This document shows positions 48,648 through 57,759 of a stretch of 64,000 nucleotides of DNA, in pieces. This DNA is from Micromonospora halophytica (lineage in GTDB: Bacteria; Actinomycetota; Actinomycetes; Mycobacteriales; Micromonosporaceae), in NCBI RefSeq assembly GCF_900090245.1, contig NZ_FMDN01000009.1, forward strand, positions 1 through 64,000, given 5' to 3'. Positions within the stretch are counted from its first letter, which is position 1. The number at the start of each line of letters is the position of its first letter. The notes beneath the pieces are model-generated. The model saw only the letters and a list, made by a program, of their open reading frames with translations, made no database searches and was not told where the DNA came from. The translations under genes and the position numbers were made by a program.

Positions 48648-50114
48648 TCAGGCGCGGGCCCCACCGAGGCCGAGCAGCACCGCCAGGCCCAGGGCGCTGC
48701 GCGGGGCGTACGGCACCCGCCACAGGCCGCCGTGCGCGGCGGCGTACGCCTCATCCTGCCACGGGTGCGCCAGCGCCGGCCCGCCGCCGGTACGCAGGTC
48801 GTGCACCAGCACCGCGGCCATCAGGGTGTTGCTGGTCGCCGGCTCGAAGATCTCGATGCCGAACCGGTGGGCACCGGCGTACGCGGCGGCGAGGGCCCGA
48901 TTGCGCACCACCGACCGGGTGCGCGTCGGCGGGGCCACCGTGAACGACACGGTCGACCCGGCGTCGCGGGCCACCGTGGCCCGCCAACGCTGCAACCGCT
49001 TGGCGAGCGCGTAGTTCGGCCCCTGCTGCGGCACCAGACTGTCGTTGATCCCCGGGTCGGCCTCCGGCGGGTAGTTACGGTGCAGCAGCCGGCCGCCGGA
49101 GAGCACCCGCAGCGCCCGGCGCGCGGGCCCGCGCGCCGCGTAGGCCCGGTCGGCGTGCCGCACCGCGTCGGCGGGCACGGCGAAGACGTCGGTGGGGGTG
49201 GCGAGGAACGCCAGGGCCACGTCCTCGCGGTGCCGTTGCAGGTGGCCGGTGAGCGCGTCGACGGCCGTGGCGACCCGCACGTTGGTCGCCCCGTCGGCGT
49301 ACACGTAGTTGCCGAGCACCAGCCGGCCCTCGACGCCGCGCAACCAGTCGGCGACCTGCGGGAGGCGGTGCAGCAGGTCCGCGCCCGCGGCGGCGGCCAG
49401 GGCCGCGTCGCCGTCGGTGTCGGCGCCGGGCCGCACCGGCAGCAGGAGCCGGCCGCCGTGCCGGCGGGTGGTCTGCAGCACCCGCCGCCAGATCTCCGGC
49501 CGCGGCAGGTCGACCGCGACCACGTCGGCGCCCCAGCGCAGCAGGGACGGCAGCGGGCCCATCTCCGCGCCCGCGCCGAGCACCACGACCCGCTGGTCGC
49601 GCAGGTCGAGCCAGTCCGGGTGGGCGTGCACGGCGCGGACCGCCTCGGCGCAGGACGGCTCCACCACCCCGGCGGTGACCCAGGCGTCGAGTTGACGGAG
49701 CAGGTCGTCGCCGCGCAGCCGCCGGCCCCGGTACGGCAGCGACAGCTCCCGCTCGACCGGGCCCTCGCCGGTGACGGTCGCGGTGCACAGCGGCTCGTGG
49801 CCGGCGGGATCGGCGAAGACCTCGTCCAGCCCGGTCTCCCGGCCGTCGTCGCCGAGGACCCTCATCCGGGAGTGCAGCGAGGCGAGGCCGTCGCGGGCGA
49901 TGGTGAGCGCGGCGTCACGGGAGGGCAGCCCCGCCTCGACGAGCCGGCGGAAGTGGCCGAGGTAGCCGTGCCGCCAGTTCGTCTCGTGCTCGGCCGAGCG
50001 TGCGCCGACCGGGTCCACGGCGCGCAGCGCGTCGGCGACGACCGCCCGGCCGAGCGCGCTCGTGCTGCGTCCCTCCCCGGTACGGGGGAAGACCACCCCA
50101 CGCGGACCCTCCAC
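48648..50114 (-). CDS. Conserved actinobacterial hypothetical protein with Rossmann-like segment
   Basis: About 488 residues. GTG 50114 is preferred because AAAGGGG lies 8 nt upstream; GTGs at 50120 and 50132 are in frame. I do not recognise a characterised family. A nucleotide- or SAM-binding-like loop is visible at about residues 170-200 (LRDQRVVVLGAGAEMGPLPSLLRWGADVVAVDLP). Conserved-looking C-terminal blocks are NYALAKRLQRWRATVARDAGSTVSFTVAPPTRTRSVV and FEPATSNTLMAAVLVHDL, ending in a short hydrophobic stretch (YAPRSALGLAVLLGLGG). It is divergent from the DUF72 gene. A dehydrogenase or methyltransferase fold is possible but no active-site residues can be named. Confidence 0.65.
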   Translation of the reverse strand: MEGPRGVVFPRTGEGRSTSALGRAVVADALRAVDPVGARSAEHETNWRHGYLGHFRRLVEAGLPSRDAALTIARDGLASLHSRMRVLGDDGRETGLDEVFADPAGHEPLCTATVTGEGPVERELSLPYRGRRLRGDDLLRQLDAWVTAGVVEPSCAEAVRAVHAHPDWLDLRDQRVVVLGAGAEMGPLPSLLRWGADVVAVDLPRPEIWRRVLQTTRRHGGRLLLPVRPGADTDGDAALAAAAGADLLHRLPQVADWLRGVEGRLVLGNYVYADGATNVRVATAVDALTGHLQRHREDVALAFLATPTDVFAVPADAVRHADRAYAARGPARRALRVLSGGRLLHRNYPPEADPGINDSLVPQQGPNYALAKRLQRWRATVARDAGSTVSFTVAPPTRTRSVVRNRALAAAYAGAHRFGIEIFEPATSNTLMAAVLVHDLRTGGGPALAHPWQDEAYAAAHGGLWRVPYAPRSALGLAVLLGLGGARA

Positions 50115-50290
50115 GGCCACCGCCCCTTTCACTCCGCGGCCGGAGGAGTCCGACCGCGGGTGCCACTCTGCCGTATGCCGCGACGGCCCGCATCGCGGAC
50201 CGCCGCCTCACCCGCGCCGGGCGCGGCCGGATACCGTCTGCGGCAGCCCGGGTGACGCCGGGCGCGGGCGAGCGGCGGGAGGCCGGACTC

Positions 50291-51142
50291 ATGCGTCTGC
50301 ACGTGGGGTGCGCGATGTGGACCCACAAGGCCTGGCAGGGCCGCCTGCTGGCCCACCCGCTGCCGGCGCACGAGCGGCTGCGCCACTACGCCGCCTGGTG
50401 CACCGCGGTCGAGGGCAACACGACGTTCTACGCCACCCCGGCCCGGCAGGCCGCGGCGTCGTGGGCGGAGCAGACCGACCCCGACTTCCGGTTCGTGCTC
50501 AAACTGCCCAGGGTCGTCACGCACGAGCGCCGGCTCACCGACGTCGACGAGGCGCTGCGCGTCTTCCTGGACGCGATCGAGCCGCTCGGCCCCCGCGCCG
50601 ACGCCCTCTGGATCCAACTGCCGGGATCGTTCGCTCCCGCCGACGTCCCCGCCCTCGCCGGGTTCCTGCGCCGGCTGTCCACCTCCCACCGGTACGCCGT
50701 GGAGGTCCGCCACCTCGCGTTCTTCGCCGACCCCCGCGCGACGCGGCTGCTCGAAGGGGTGCTCGCCGACGCGGACGCCGAGTGGATCCCGTTCGACACC
50801 ACGGCGTTCTTCGGCAGCCGACCGACCAGCGACGCCGAGCGCGACGCCTGGGTCAAGAAGCCGCGCATGCCGCGCCGGTCGGTCGCGCTGACCGACCGAC
50901 CGGTCGTGCGGTACCTCGGCCGCGACGACCCCGCGCGGACGGTCGAGGGCTGGCAGCCCTGGGTCGACGTCGTCGCCGGATGGCTGCGCGAGGGCCGCTC
51001 GCCGACGATGTTCGTACACACCCCGGACAACGCCGACGCGCCGGTGCTGGCCCGCCGCTTCCACGACGAGGTGCGGGCCCGGGTGCCGGAGCTGGCGCCG
51101 CTGCCGGAGCCGATGCCGGTCGAGCCCGCCACCCTGTTCTGA
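50291..51142 (+). CDS. DUF72-family protein
   Basis: A 283-residue TIM-barrel protein from ATG 50291, with GGGAGG about 9 nt upstream. The DUF72 N-terminus is VGCAMWTHKAWQGRLL, followed by AVEGNTTFYATPARQAAASWAEQTDPDFRFVLKLPRVVTHERRL. Later blocks are YAVEVRHLAFFADPRATRLLEGVL, VVRYLGRDDPARTVEGWQPWVDVVAGWLREG and MFVHTPDNADAPVLARRFHDEV. The family is widespread, often linked to DNA repair or sugar-isomerase-like folds, but its reaction is unknown. It is a single gene here. Confidence 0.88.
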   Translation: MRLHVGCAMWTHKAWQGRLLAHPLPAHERLRHYAAWCTAVEGNTTFYATPARQAAASWAEQTDPDFRFVLKLPRVVTHERRLTDVDEALRVFLDAIEPLGPRADALWIQLPGSFAPADVPALAGFLRRLSTSHRYAVEVRHLAFFADPRATRLLEGVLADADAEWIPFDTTAFFGSRPTSDAERDAWVKKPRMPRRSVALTDRPVVRYLGRDDPARTVEGWQPWVDVVAGWLREGRSPTMFVHTPDNADAPVLARRFHDEVRARVPELAPLPEPMPVEPATLF

Positions 51143-51176
51143 CCGCCGACGGCTTCCGGCCGTCGCGACCGGCGAC

Positions 51177-51302
51177 TCACCGGACGCGGTCACGCACCAG
51201 GTCGAGCATCTCGTCGACCGCGCCGGCCGGATCGGTGACCGGGAACTGCACCGCCCGGACCACCGCGTCGGGGTCGACGTGGTCTTCGCCGGCTGCCTGA
51301 CC
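51177..51302 (-). pseudogene. C-terminal remnant of an unidentified gene
   Basis: Between the DUF72 and DUF4037 genes a 41-codon frame ends at a TGA at 51177-51179 (minus strand). It shows coding-like composition (GEDHVDPDAVVRAVQFPV, then a helix ending VDEMLDLVRDRVR) but has no upstream start, because a stop codon closes it at its 5' end. It looks like the tail of a deleted or frameshifted gene. The family is not recognised. Confidence 0.3.
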
Positions 51303-51329
51303 TCACCGGACTGGACGCGGACGAGCCGG

Positions 51330-52430
51330 TCAGGCGGGCGACGCCGGTGGGCTGACCGCCGTCGTGGGCAGCACGGCCGCCGCCACCCGGCGGGCCCGGT
51401 CCGGGTGGGTCAGTACGTCCACGTTGTGGACGTACTGGTCGACCGCGCCCACCGGCGGGCGTGCCCGCAACGCCGGGTCGGTGATCCCGGCGCGCAGCGC
51501 GGCGGCGAACCGCCCGGCGTCGAGCACCAGGAAGGGCCGGTCGTGGAAGGGCCGCACCCGGGCGTCGACCGGCGCGGCCAGCCCGGTGTCGTTGGTCCAG
51601 CCCGCGACGGTCTCCAGGGCCCGGGCCAGCCCCTCCTGCCGGTCCGGCCAGCCACCGGGGCCGAGGGCGGCCGACAGCGCCGCGACCAGTGGCGCCGCGC
51701 CGGGCAGCCGGGCGACCAGGGTGCCCAGCCACTTGTCGTACGGAGGCCAGCGGCGGTGCAGCAGCAGCCCGAGGCGCATCAGGTCATGGGCGACGCCAGC
51801 GACCACCACCCGGCTGCCCAGCTCGTCGCCGACCTCGGCGCACCGCCCGGGCAGGTGCTCGGCCTGGCCCACCCGGGTCCAGGCGGCGGCCAGCACATGC
51901 CGCCAGACGTCGTCCGGGTACCAGGCCAGCCGGGCCCGGGCGAGGGTGAGCGCCCCGGCCAGCCCGTCGTGGAAGACCGCGCCGCCGGTCAGCTCGGCCA
52001 GTCGCTGGGTCGGCACCGACAGCCAGTCGTCGACGTCGAGCCCGGCGGCCGGGTCGACACCGAGCCGGCCACGCAGCCAACCCGACAGCTCGTGCACGCT
52101 CACCCCGTGCCGGTCGCCGTCCGGGTCCACGACGCCGAGGCGGACGCCGGGGCCGCCGGCGAACCGGGTCGGCCAGCCGAGGAACCCGGCCGGCAGCTCG
52201 TCCAGCGCGGCGCGCACCGGCCCGACATCAGCGGCGTCGGCGACGAAGAGCTGCACGCGCGGCCCCCAGTCGTGGTCGGTGGAACGCGCGGTGTCCAGGC
52301 CGAGCAGCTCCGACCCACCGTCGAGCAGCCCTGCGGCGTACCGCAGGCACGGCAGGCGGCGAGCCAGCAGCGGGGCGACGACCTCGTCGTGGAAGCGGCG
52401 GCTCAGGGTGAGTCCGGGCAGGAACGGCAT
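51330..52430 (-). CDS. DUF4037 protein (nucleotidyltransferase-like)
   Basis: A 366-residue protein from ATG 52430. The N-terminal part (LPCLRYAAGLLDGGSELLGLDTARSTDHDWGPRVQLFV) has the G-S-E and D-H-D-W pattern of DUF4037 nucleotidyltransferase-like domains, whose acidic residues would bind metal. Later segments DDWLSVPTQRLAELTGGAVFHDG, LAWYPDDVWRHVLAAAWTRVGQAEHLPGR and KWLGTLVARLPG are also family-typical. The function is unknown; related proteins may modify small molecules by adenylylation. It is monocistronic. Confidence 0.85.
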   Translation of the reverse strand: MPFLPGLTLSRRFHDEVVAPLLARRLPCLRYAAGLLDGGSELLGLDTARSTDHDWGPRVQLFVADAADVGPVRAALDELPAGFLGWPTRFAGGPGVRLGVVDPDGDRHGVSVHELSGWLRGRLGVDPAAGLDVDDWLSVPTQRLAELTGGAVFHDGLAGALTLARARLAWYPDDVWRHVLAAAWTRVGQAEHLPGRCAEVGDELGSRVVVAGVAHDLMRLGLLLHRRWPPYDKWLGTLVARLPGAAPLVAALSAALGPGGWPDRQEGLARALETVAGWTNDTGLAAPVDARVRPFHDRPFLVLDAGRFAAALRAGITDPALRARPPVGAVDQYVHNVDVLTHPDRARRVAAAVLPTTAVSPPASPA

Positions 52431-52644
52431 GCCGGTCAGTCTTCCCGGGCGGCCGGGGGCGGCGACACCTCGTTCCACGGGCTCCGCATTTGCCGGGTAC
52501 GACGCTCACGGCAGATCGGGTTCCGCCGGCCCGCCGCCGACCGGCTCGGCCACGCTGCCGCCGCGCCCGTGACGTCGCGGTTGTCGGCCCGCCGGCCGAC
52601 GGGCGCGGATAGCCTGGTCACAGCGGCGACGAGAGGCGGACGCG

Positions 52645-52863
52645 GTGGCACAGGACCGGGCGGCGGCACGCCGGCGACGACTGCTCTGGGCGGGCATCCT
52701 CGCCGTGGCGGGACTGGCCCTGCTCCTGCTCGGCCTGACCGTCGCCGACGGCGCGCTGGCCTGGCTGGAGGTGGTGCTGGCGATCGCCCTGCTGGTGACC
52801 AGCTACGCGGTGCAGCGCGTCGCCCGCCGCGAGGCGCTGTACGCCGACCGCGAGCGCCGCTGA
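52645..52863 (+). CDS. Small two-helix membrane protein
   Basis: A 72-residue protein from GTG 52645. A basic N-terminus (RAAARRRR) precedes two hydrophobic helices, LLWAGILAVAGLALLLLGLTV and AWLEVVLAIALLVTSYAVQRV, and a charged tail. The positive-inside rule predicts both ends in the cytoplasm. No family is recognised. It lies 61 nt before the exonuclease gene on the same strand. Confidence 0.6.
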   Translation: MAQDRAAARRRRLLWAGILAVAGLALLLLGLTVADGALAWLEVVLAIALLVTSYAVQRVARREALYADRERR

Positions 52864-52924
52864 CCGCAGCACAGGCCGCCGGGCATCCCCCACGTCGTCA
52901 CCCGCCTGTGCCAGGCTGTCGGGC

Positions 52925-53845
52925 GTGGCACACCGACCCCCGATCCTGCTGATCGACGCTCCGAGTCTCTACTTCCGGGCCTACTTCGGCGTACCCGAGT
53001 CGGCGGCGCGGGCCGAGGACGGCCAGCCGGTCAACGCCGTACGGGGCTTCCTCGACATGCTCGCCCAACTGATCCGCACCCGCCGGCCGGACCGGATGGT
53101 CTGCGCGCTGGATTACGACTGGCGGCCGGCGTGGCGGGTGCAGCTGCTGCCGTCGTACAAGGCGCACCGCGTCGCGCCGGAGGGCGGCGAGGAGGTGCCG
53201 GACACCCTGTCGCCCCAGGTGCCGGTGATCCTGGAGGTGCTCGACGCGATCGGCATCCGCGCGATCGGCGCCACCGGATACGAGGCCGACGACGTGCTCG
53301 GCACCCTCTCGGTGACCCAGCCGGCCCCGGTGGAGGTGGTCTCCGGCGACCGGGACCTGTTTCAGCTCGTCGACGACGCCCGCCCGGTGCGGCTGCTCTA
53401 CGTCGGCCGTGGAGTGGCGAAGCTGGAGGACTGCGACGACGCGGCGGTGCGCGCCCGCTACGGCGTCCCCGCCGACCGGTACGCCGACTTCGCCGCACTG
53501 CGCGGCGACCCGAGCGACGGGCTGCCCGGGGTGCCCGGGGTGGGCGAGAAGACCGCCGCCCGGCTCATCGAGCGCTACGGCGGCCTCGACGGCATCCTCG
53601 CCGCGTTGGACACGCCCGGTTCGGGTTTCGCGCCGGGGCTGCGCACCCGGCTCGACGCCGCCCGGGACTACCTGGCCGTCGCGCCGAAGGTGGTGCGGGT
53701 CGCCACCGACGTGCCCCTGCCCGAGCTGACCACCGCGCTGCCGACGGCCCCGGCGGACCCGGACCGGCTGCTCGCGCTGGCGCAACGGTGGAACCTGGCC
53801 GGCTCCTGCCGGCGGCTGGTGGACGCCCTCGCCGACCGGGCCTGA
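52925..53845 (+). CDS. 5'-3' exonuclease (Pol I N-terminal/FEN-like)
   Basis: A 306-residue stand-alone FEN-type nuclease from GTG 52925. The metal-binding acidic residues lie in LLIDAPSLYFRAYFG, MVCALDYDWRPAWR, ATGYEADDVLGTL and VVSGDRDLFQLVDD. The helix-hairpin-helix DNA-binding motif is LPGVPGVGEKTAARLIERYGGLDGIL. It removes RNA primers or flaps 5' to 3'. It is separate from DNA polymerase I and near the HelY-type helicase, an arrangement often seen in actinobacteria. Length and motif order are normal. Confidence 0.93.
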   Translation: MAHRPPILLIDAPSLYFRAYFGVPESAARAEDGQPVNAVRGFLDMLAQLIRTRRPDRMVCALDYDWRPAWRVQLLPSYKAHRVAPEGGEEVPDTLSPQVPVILEVLDAIGIRAIGATGYEADDVLGTLSVTQPAPVEVVSGDRDLFQLVDDARPVRLLYVGRGVAKLEDCDDAAVRARYGVPADRYADFAALRGDPSDGLPGVPGVGEKTAARLIERYGGLDGILAALDTPGSGFAPGLRTRLDAARDYLAVAPKVVRVATDVPLPELTTALPTAPADPDRLLALAQRWNLAGSCRRLVDALADRA

Positions 53846-53926
53846 GCCGTGGTGCTCGGTCGCCGTGAACAGGGTGGTGCGGCGTTCGCGGGCGGCGATC
53901 CGCACGAGCGCGTCAGGCCCGACGCG

Positions 53927-54640
53927 GTGACGACCGACTGGCAGGCCTGGCACCGTGACTACGCCGATCCCGATTCCCCGCTCTCCCGGAGGCTCGAGCT
54001 GGTCCGCCAGGAGATCGGGCGGTGGCTCGACGAGCGTCCGGGCCGGGCCCTGACAGCGGTGAGCGCCTGCGCCGGGCAGGGCCACGACCTGATCGGGGTG
54101 CTGGCCGGGCGGGACGACGCGGCCCGCGTGCGGGCCACCCTGGTGGAGTACGATCCCGGCAACGTCGCCGCCGCCCGCGCGGCCGCCGCCGGCCTGGACA
54201 CCGTGACGGTGCTGCGGGCCGACGCCGGGAAGCTCGCCTCCTACGTCGGCGCGGTCCCCGCCGACCTGGTGCTCATGGTCGGCGTCTTCGGCAACGTTCC
54301 CGACTTCGACGTGCGCCGGACCGTGCACGCCCTTCCCCAGCTCTGCGCGCCCGACGCCACCGTGGTCTGGACGCGCAGCCGCAGGGCACCCGACCGCACC
54401 CCGGCGCTCCGGCGGTGGCTGCGGGAGGCCGGCTTCCAGGAGCGGGCCTTCCACGCCCCGCACGACGTGCTCTTCTCCGTCGGCGTCCACCGGCTGACCG
54501 GGTCACCGCGTCCGCTGGACCCGGCCGGCGAGCTGTTCCGCTTCCACCCGGGTGGACCGGCGCAGACCAGCCCGAGGGCCGAGCCCAGCACGGACAGCGC
54601 ACCACTCGACACGGGTGTGCTCCACCCGTACTCAAAGTGA
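53927..54640 (+). CDS. Class I SAM-dependent methyltransferase
   Basis: About 237 residues from GTG 53927 (VTTDWQAWHRDYADPDSPLSRRLELVRQEIGRWLDERPG). The longer frame from 53849 overlaps little of conserved appearance. The SAM loop is a divergent motif I, ALTAVSACAGQGHDLIGVLAG, followed by VRATLVEYDPGNVAAARAAA (acidic residue for ribose) and ADLVLMVGVFGNVPD. WTRSRRAPDRTPALRRWLREAGFQERAFHAP continues the fold. The substrate is unknown. The transcript ends at a strong hairpin shared with the convergent helicase gene. Confidence 0.82.
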   Translation: MTTDWQAWHRDYADPDSPLSRRLELVRQEIGRWLDERPGRALTAVSACAGQGHDLIGVLAGRDDAARVRATLVEYDPGNVAAARAAAAGLDTVTVLRADAGKLASYVGAVPADLVLMVGVFGNVPDFDVRRTVHALPQLCAPDATVVWTRSRRAPDRTPALRRWLREAGFQERAFHAPHDVLFSVGVHRLTGSPRPLDPAGELFRFHPGGPAQTSPRAEPSTDSAPLDTGVLHPYSK

Positions 54641-54718
54641 CTGATCTCCGCCACGGCGGCGTGTCCCCCCAGTCATTACCGGCGCGCGCAGCAGCATGAT
54701 CACGGGTGCCCCCGGCAG

Positions 54719-54760
54719 CCGCGACAGCACCCCCGGGCACTTCGGGGGGTGCTGTCGCGG
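54719..54760. terminator. Bidirectional terminator between methyltransferase and helY
   Basis: Perfect 16-bp arms, CCGCGACAGCACCCCC and its complement, around a 10-nt loop, between convergent genes. Confidence 0.92.
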
Positions 54761-54811
54761 GGCCAGCGCGATGCGTCGATTCGGCGGACGACGGTGACCG
54801 GGAGTGACGGG

Positions 54812-57673
54812 TCAGGCCGAGGCGTGGTACGCCAGCACGCCCCGGTTGACCGCGGCGATGGCCTGCCGGGCGGTGGCGCGCAGCTCCGTCGACGCGCCCC
54901 CGGAGTCGGCGAGCTGGCCGAGCAGGTCGACAACCTGCCGCGCCCAACGGACGAAGTCGCCGGCGGGCATCTCGCCGTCGATCTGGTGGCCGCTGGCGAG
55001 CACCTTCGCGAGGGCCTCGCCCCGCGCCCAGCGGTAGATCGGCCAGGCGAAGCCGAAGTCCGGCTCCCGGGTCACGGCCAGGCCACGGTTCGCCTCGTCG
55101 GACTCGATCTCACTCCAGAGCTTGAGTGTCTCCTCGACCGCGTCGGCGACCGGACCGCGCGGCAGCGACGCGCGCTCGTCGAGATCCCGCCGGGCCTCGA
55201 AGACCACCACGGAGACCGCGGCAGCCAGCTCGGCCGGGGAGAGTCCGTCCCAGACGCCCCGGCGCAGACACTCGGCGACCAGCAGGTCCGCCTCGGTCCA
55301 GATCCGGCCGAGCATCCGGCCGGCGTCGGTCACCCCGCCGTCGGCGGAGAGGTACCCGCGCGCGGTGAGCAGCGCCACGATCCGGTCGAACGTACGGGCG
55401 AGGGAGCCGGTACGGCCGGCCACGCGCTGGCGCAGCTCCTCGGTGTCCTTCTCCAGCCGGCGACGCCGCTCGGCCCAGCGGGCGTGCTCCTCCCGGTCGG
55501 CGCAGGCGTGGCAGGGGTGCCGGCGCAGCTCGGTGCGGAGCTGGCTGAGCCGGTGGTCCTCACCGGCCGCCTGCCGGGACCGGCCACCGCGACGGCCGCC
55601 GTGCCGGTCCAGGCCGGTGCCGCTGACCTCGGCAGCCAGGTCCCGCCGGGCCGCCGGGGAACGGTGGTTGAAGTGCTTCGGCACCCGGATGCGGGCCAGC
55701 ACCTCGGCGGGGCTGGTGAAGTCGCCGGGGCTGACCCGGCCGGCCCAGCGGTCCTGGGTGAGCACCAGCGGGCGGGGCTCGCCGAAGCCGCCGGTGGCCG
55801 GGTCGAGGACGACCGCGAGCCCGGCCCGACGGCCCGACGGCACCCGGATCACGTCGCCGACGCGCAGCCGCTCCAGCGAGGCCACCGCCGCCGCCTTGCG
55901 CTGCGACTGGCCCTGCCGGGCCAGGGCGCGCTCCCGGTCGGCGATGGCCACCCGCAGCGCGAAGTATTCGTCGAAGTCGCCGTGGTGGCAGGCCGCCTCC
56001 GCGCCGTACGCCTCGATGGTCTCGGTGTTGCGCTGCACCTGCCGGGCCAGGCCGACCACCGACCGGTCCGCCTGGAACTGGGCGAACGAGGACTCCAGCA
56101 GCGCCCGGGCGGGCTCCACGCCGACCGTGCCGACCAGGTTGACCGCCATGTTGTACGACGGCCGGAAGCTGGAACGCAGCGGATAGGTGCGGGTGGAGGC
56201 GAGGCCGGCGACGTGCCGGGGATCGGTCTCCGGCGACCAGACCACGACGGCGTGCCCCTCGACGTCGATGCCCCGCCGCCCGGCCCGGCCGGTGAGCTGG
56301 GTGTACTCGCCCGGGGTGAGGTCGACGTGCGCCTCCCCGTTGAACTTGACGAGGCGTTCCAGCACCACGCAGCGGGCCGGCATGTTGATGCCCAGCGCCA
56401 GGGTCTCGGTGGCGAAGACCGCCTTGACCAGGCCGCGGACGAAGAGCTCCTCGACGACCTCCTTGAACACCGGGAGCATGCCGGCGTGGTGGGCGGCCAG
56501 GCCGCGCTCCAGCCCGTCGAGCCACTCCCAGTAGCCGAGCACGGTCAGGTCCTCGCCGGGAATGGCGGTGACCCGGGACTCGACGACCCGGCGGATCTCG
56601 GCGCGCTCCTCCGGCGAGGTGAGCCGCAGCCCGGCGGCGAGGCACTGCTGCACGGCGGTGGCGCAGCCGGCCCGGCTGAAGATGAACAGGATCGCCGGGA
56701 GCAGCCCCTCCCGGTCGAGCCGGTCGACGATGTCCGGACGCATCGGGCCACGCCAGCGGGGACCGCGTCGCCCGGCGCCGGGGCCGGCGCTGCGGCCCTC
56801 GCCCAGCTCCAGCCGGCGCATCGTGTCGCGGGTGTAACGCAGCAGCTCGGGGTGCACGTCGTGCTTGCGGGCGGCGTCGGCGTCGTGGAACAGGTCGAAC
56901 ATCCGCTTGCCGACCAGCATGTGCTGCCACAGCGGCACGGGCCGGTGCTCGCTGACCACCACCGCGGTCTCGCCCCGGACGGTCACCAGCCAGTCGGCGA
57001 ACTCCTCGGCGTTGGAGACGGTGGCCGACAGGGAGACCAGCGTGACCGAGGCGGGCAGGTGGATGATCACCTCTTCCCAGACCCCGCCGCGGAACCGGTC
57101 GGCGAGGTAGTGCACCTCGTCCATCACCACGTAGGCCAGGCCCTCCAGGGTGCTGGAGCCGGCGTAGAGCATGTTGCGCAGCACCTCGGTGGTCATCACC
57201 ACCACGGGCGCGTCGCCGTTGATCGCGTTGTCGCCGGTGAGCAGGCCGACCTGCTGGGCACCGTACCGGTCGACCAGGTCGTGGTACTTCTGGTTGGACA
57301 GCGCCTTGATCGGCGTGGTGTAGAAGCACTTGCGGCGGGTGCCGGCACCCGGGGACGGCGCGACCTCACCACCGGCCGCCGGGACCACCTCGTCGCCCGC
57401 GCCCGGGGCGACCTCGCGCGCCGGTGACCGGCCGGCCGGCGGCCCGCCGCGCAGAGCCAGGTGCACCGCGAACTCGCCGACGACGGTCTTGCCCGCGCCG
57501 GTAGGGGCGCAGACCAGCACGCCGCTGCCGCGTTCCAGGGACTGGCACGCCTCGCGCTGGAAGTCGTCGAGGTCGAACCCCAGGTCGCGGGCGAACTCGT
57601 CCAGGGCCGGGAACTGGGAGGCCTGCGCGGCCCGGCGGCGCGCCGCGGCGTACCGCTCGGCGGGGCTCGACAT
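54812..57673 (-). CDS. helY: HelY/Mtr4-like DExH-box RNA helicase
   Basis: A 953-residue helicase from ATG 57673 (MSSPAERY). Motif I is VCAPTGAGKTVVGEF, motif II VMDEVHYLAD, motif III VSLSATVSNAEEFADWL, and motif VI QLTGRAGRRGID. The arch and C-terminal domain regions include FRPSYNMAVNLVG and the DSHCT end (LSPAELAAAVSVVVFEARRD). It is related to Ski2/Mtr4 and to mycobacterial HelY, probably unwinding structured RNA. Between motif I and motif Ia is an extra about 40-residue Pro/Gly/Ala-rich insertion with repeated EVAP/EVVP units. No Shine-Dalgarno is evident before the start; a TAATCT about 9 nt upstream suggests a nearly leaderless mRNA. Confidence 0.93.
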   Translation of the reverse strand: MSSPAERYAAARRRAAQASQFPALDEFARDLGFDLDDFQREACQSLERGSGVLVCAPTGAGKTVVGEFAVHLALRGGPPAGRSPAREVAPGAGDEVVPAAGGEVAPSPGAGTRRKCFYTTPIKALSNQKYHDLVDRYGAQQVGLLTGDNAINGDAPVVVMTTEVLRNMLYAGSSTLEGLAYVVMDEVHYLADRFRGGVWEEVIIHLPASVTLVSLSATVSNAEEFADWLVTVRGETAVVVSEHRPVPLWQHMLVGKRMFDLFHDADAARKHDVHPELLRYTRDTMRRLELGEGRSAGPGAGRRGPRWRGPMRPDIVDRLDREGLLPAILFIFSRAGCATAVQQCLAAGLRLTSPEERAEIRRVVESRVTAIPGEDLTVLGYWEWLDGLERGLAAHHAGMLPVFKEVVEELFVRGLVKAVFATETLALGINMPARCVVLERLVKFNGEAHVDLTPGEYTQLTGRAGRRGIDVEGHAVVVWSPETDPRHVAGLASTRTYPLRSSFRPSYNMAVNLVGTVGVEPARALLESSFAQFQADRSVVGLARQVQRNTETIEAYGAEAACHHGDFDEYFALRVAIADRERALARQGQSQRKAAAVASLERLRVGDVIRVPSGRRAGLAVVLDPATGGFGEPRPLVLTQDRWAGRVSPGDFTSPAEVLARIRVPKHFNHRSPAARRDLAAEVSGTGLDRHGGRRGGRSRQAAGEDHRLSQLRTELRRHPCHACADREEHARWAERRRRLEKDTEELRQRVAGRTGSLARTFDRIVALLTARGYLSADGGVTDAGRMLGRIWTEADLLVAECLRRGVWDGLSPAELAAAVSVVVFEARRDLDERASLPRGPVADAVEETLKLWSEIESDEANRGLAVTREPDFGFAWPIYRWARGEALAKVLASGHQIDGEMPAGDFVRWARQVVDLLGQLADSGGASTELRATARQAIAAVNRGVLAYHASA

Positions 57674-57759
57674 GTCTTCAAGATTAGTGCGTACCACCGA
57701 CGGTCACCCGGCAAGGCCAACCGGCAGGGCGGTCGGACGCGGTCGGTAGGGTGCACGAC

